Part shown: positions 63,459 through 64,000 of the stretch, in pieces | How the letters are laid out: each line of letters starts with the position of its first letter | Numbering within the stretch: the stretch's first letter is position 1 | Origin: Oxalobacteraceae bacterium AB_14 | Lineage (GTDB): Bacteria > Pseudomonadota > Gammaproteobacteria > Burkholderiales > Burkholderiaceae_D | DNA length: 64,000 nucleotides | Reading direction: 5' to 3' | Assembly (NCBI GenBank): GCA_000381565.1 | Contig: KB906724.1 | Coordinates: 2,172,801 to 2,236,800 of the forward strand | Notes under the pieces: model-generated | The model's database searches: none | What the model saw: only the letters and a program-made list of their open reading frames with translations | Told to the model about the DNA's origin: nothing | Position numbers and translations under genes: made by a program

Positions 63459-63500
63459 GCTGGTGAGACCGGCCGAGAACGGCCAGCAGCAGGCGTACAC
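63459..63500. repeat. Array hairpin element 14
   Basis: GTGAGACCGGCCGAGAACGG followed by CCAGCAGCAGGCGTACACTT; a long double-core variant. Confidence 0.55.
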
Positions 63501-63517
63501 TTAAAAGAGACTTGAAA

Positions 63518-63868
63518 ATGAAAATCATTGTGCTTTTCCTGGTCGGTGCGCTCTTGTCCGCCTGCGCGACGTCCAAACAAATTATTGGTCCAAGTGGCTC
63601 TCCAGGCTATGCGATTAAATGCGGTGCGGCTGCATTGAGCGCGTGCTATGAGAAAGCTGGCGAAATCTGTCCGAGTGGATACAATATCTTGACTAGCGAC
63701 GGTGCTCGATATCTCGGCCAGCTTGGCAATGCTAATATTTCAGGAGGGTACGGCTCTGCGTCATCCGTGCCGATGATTACGCCGAACAACCTACTCGTCG
63801 AGTGCAAAGCGGCGAAGTCGTTAAGACGGCTTCAGCGGCTTTCGGCCAAGAGCTGCCACCCAGGATGA
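63518..63868 (+). CDS. Lipoprotein (array gene), C-terminus read through a hairpin element
   Basis: A 116-residue lipoprotein from ATG 63518 (TTG 63512 is in frame): lipobox LSAC (Cys16), then GSPGYAIKCGAAALSACYEKAGEICPSGY with a Cys-rich core and MITPNNLLVECK near the end. In similar proteins known to me the chain ends soon after that point; here it continues through hairpin element 15, giving the tail LRRLQRLSAKSCHPG. This suggests the element was inserted just before the original stop. Confidence 0.7.
   Translation: MKIIVLFLVGALLSACATSKQIIGPSGSPGYAIKCGAAALSACYEKAGEICPSGYNILTSDGARYLGQLGNANISGGYGSASSVPMITPNNLLVECKAAKSLRRLQRLSAKSCHPG
63831..63863. repeat. Array hairpin element 15
   Basis: TTCAGCGGCTTTCGGCCAAG followed by AGCTGCCACCCAG; lies inside the last codons of the lipoprotein gene rather than after its stop. 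Confidence 0.6.
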
Positions 63869-63907
63869 CCATGAAGGATTTGTGTTTTGGAGAGGGTTGT
63901 TGGCTAC

Positions 63908-64000
63908 ATGTTCAAATTGGTGAAATCATTTAGATTCTGGTCATTGCTGCTAGGCATGGCGTCTATCGCGCCACTGGCATATTTCGTGTATCAGAATTGG
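63908..64000 (+). CDS. Partial CDS at window end, membrane protein start
   Basis: ATG 63908, preceded by GGAGAGGG at a long spacing, opens a frame that runs off the window: a basic start FKLVKSFRF then a hydrophobic helix WSLLLGMASIAPLAYFVYQ. It looks like the next array unit, following element 15. Only 31 codons are visible. Confidence 0.5.
   Translation, partial: MFKLVKSFRFWSLLLGMASIAPLAYFVYQNW

Noticed and set aside
54342..63863. Array hairpins as canonical integron attC sites
   Set aside because: No RYYYAAC/GTTRRRY core pair is consistently present at their ends, the elements are shorter than typical attC sites, and no integrase gene is in the window. Kept only as an analogy.
54342..63863. 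Array hairpins as a CRISPR array
   Set aside because: Copies are imperfect, 300-3000 bases apart and separated by genes, with no cas genes.
54342..63863. Array hairpins as simple rho-independent terminators
   Set aside because: None is followed by a T-run, and stems are often short or imperfect while the loop is conserved.

Overview
The window looks like chromosomal DNA of a GC-rich betaproteobacterium, most likely family Oxalobacteraceae (Massilia/Duganella/Rugamonas-like). This is inferred from gene content (PEP-CTERM protein, phasin, malonate decarboxylase operon, EpsC-type serine acetyltransferase, YghU-type GST, paired short CHR chromate transporters) and from strong GC bias at third codon positions; no rRNA or tRNA gene was seen to confirm it.

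Layout. 1-10.6 kb: cation/proton antiporter, YbdK-type ligase, a periplasmic binding protein, a class I glutamine amidotransferase, a DUF4105 membrane protein, a divergent nitrilase-fold enzyme, a PEP-CTERM protein, a soluble histidine kinase, and several gene remnants (ORF6N, LysR-like, lipoprotein). 10.7-17.9 kb: a seven-gene minus-strand unit coupling a branched-chain-type ABC importer (livKHMGF-like) to an acyl-CoA ligase and an acyl-CoA dehydrogenase, suggesting uptake and CoA activation of an organic acid. 18-23.3 kb: flagellar rod-like small protein, solitary binding protein, ABC-2 exporter pair, phasin, thioredoxin 2. 23.3-33.3 kb: a complete malonate decarboxylase operon (mdcA-C-D-E-G-B-H) behind a TRAP transporter (dctP-Q-M), transcribed away from a divergent GntR/FCD regulator; the control region carries overlapping -35 boxes and two related operators. 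33.3-43.4 kb: nsrR-like, MocR-type regulator, Bcr/CflA efflux, epsC, yghU, metNIQ, yceI, two short-chain CHR proteins. 43.4-45 kb: a response-regulator gene flanked by two diverged direct repeats rich in DnaA-box-like sequence. 45.4-53.9 kb: HD phosphohydrolase, a 1041-residue fusion of an acetoacetate-decarboxylase-like domain to an FAD oxidoreductase, a truncated O-methyltransferase, a 7TMR-DISM hybrid kinase, and a LysE exporter.

54.1-64 kb is a different landscape. It is visibly AT-richer and made of about thirteen small unrelated genes (68-228 aa), all on the plus strand, many predicted secreted or lipoproteins. Almost every gap between them holds one copy of a short imperfect hairpin element with a conserved CGGCCA-type loop; I count 15 copies. 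An intact IS4-family element with perfect 18-bp terminal repeats and a 10-bp target duplication sits in a decayed NmrA-like gene inside this stretch. The gene-plus-hairpin array is the most unusual feature of the window. It resembles an integron cassette array in organisation, but no integrase or canonical attC core is visible.
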